11,814 bases of DNA, taken from positions 1-11,814 of the forward strand of contig JBMNOD010000099.1 of the NCBI GenBank assembly GCA_050942875.1, read 5' to 3'. The stretch is from JAAZAI01 sp050942875 (lineage in GTDB: Bacteria; Verrucomicrobiota; Kiritimatiellia; RFP12; UBA3636). Every line of letters starts with the position of its first letter. Position 1 is the stretch's first letter. Positions 11,571 through 11,814 of this stretch are shown in pieces. The notes beneath the pieces were generated by a model. It was not told the origin of the DNA. It searched no databases and saw nothing but the letters and a program-made list of their open reading frames with translations. The translations under genes and the position numbers were made by a program.

Positions 11571-11814
11571 GACTTAAGGTAACCTTCTTTCTTTTGCTGT
11601 CGATTTGTTTGTCAATGGTACCACACCCCGCGCACCTTTCGCAACACCGAAAATTGACCCCTAAATTGCGGGAGATTTGGCGCGAGAGCGTTCCGAGGGG
11701 CCGGAAGCGTGGTTTGACGGCTGCCGAGAGGGGAATCGAAGGACGCCGACTCTCCATCGACGCCTTGGTTGCGTCTTTTCAGGCGTTTCCAGCCTTGGGG
11801 AGGGCGTCGGACGC
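11571..11814. other. Upstream region of rpsO, no recognisable gene
   Basis: Both strands were read in all frames. A minus-strand frame stays open to the window edge but encodes a low-complexity Arg/Pro-rich stretch with no family signal. A weak GACGC/GCGTC inverted repeat near 11760-11777 is followed by TTTT, and GCGTCGGACGC at the very end is palindromic. A gene that ends or begins beyond the edge cannot be excluded. Confidence 0.45.
11610..11615 (-). promoter_or_regulatory. Candidate -35 box upstream of rpsO
   Basis: The minus strand reads TTGACA exactly, 40 bases before the rpsO ATG. The sequence 16-18 bases downstream (around AGAAAG) is a poor -10, so this is only a partial promoter match. 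The leader between it and the gene is A-rich. Confidence 0.3.

Noticed and set aside
11758..11781. Weak GACGC/GCGTC hairpin followed by TTTT as a terminator
   Set aside because: The stem has only five pairs and the T run is four bases, below what I would call, and no gene is visible that it would serve.

Overview
The window is GC-rich (most genes are well over 60% GC by eye). It reads as a chromosomal segment of a Gram-negative bacterium of the PVC group, most plausibly Kiritimatiellota, Lentisphaerota or Verrucomicrobiota. That placement is inferred from three things: a large secreted C10-peptidase protein with a C-terminal segment ending in FYRCVWP, a lone EboD-like cyclase, and gene spacers full of short degenerate tandem repeats. 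No rRNA, tRNA, intact mobile element or CRISPR array was seen.

Layout from left to right. 1-191 is a gene-free spacer with an inverted repeat and three tracts of 7-base repeats. 192-1352 (minus) is an EboD-like sugar-phosphate cyclase of the 3-dehydroquinate synthase superfamily. 1353-2283 is a gene-free stretch of about 930 bases: a mosaic of 7-base and 9-base degenerate tandem repeats joined by a short recurring linker, plus a relic of a C5-cytosine DNA methyltransferase. 2284-2640 and 2637-3887 (plus) form a two-gene operon with a 4-base overlap: a small PII-like protein and a CPA2-type cation/proton antiporter. 3817-5028 (minus) is RtcB RNA ligase, whose 3' end overlaps the antiporter's 3' end. 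5074-7971 (minus; possible start up to 8055) is a very large exported streptopain-family (C10) protein with accessory beta-sandwich and LRR-like regions. 7972-8259 is a divergent promoter region with dyad symmetries. 8260-8886 (plus) is a small exported protein built of PVVYQQPA repeats and a Pro/His/Arg-rich tail, followed by a strong bidirectional intrinsic terminator. 8943-9010 is another repeat-rich spacer. 9011-11125 (minus) is polynucleotide phosphorylase and 11307-11570 (minus) is ribosomal protein S15, the classic rpsO-pnp order. 11571-11814 is upstream sequence with a possible rpsO promoter and no gene that I can identify.

How the genes fit together. rpsO-pnp is a conserved translation/RNA-turnover unit, and rtcB adds RNA ligation, but there is no sign that rtcB and pnp are co-regulated. 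The PII-like protein is probably a cytoplasmic regulator of the antiporter encoded with it, by analogy with GlnK-AmtB and SbtB-SbtA. The two exported proteins are divergently arranged around one intergenic region.

The most unusual content is not a protein. At least ten tracts of 7-base repeats and four of 9-base repeats, with different unit sequences but the same architecture, fill the spacers. The heptamer CTAGCNN tract runs into the stop codon of pnp and also closes the reading frame of the methyltransferase relic. Heptameric tracts resemble the STRR sequences known from cyanobacteria; the 9-base class and the shared linker look less familiar.
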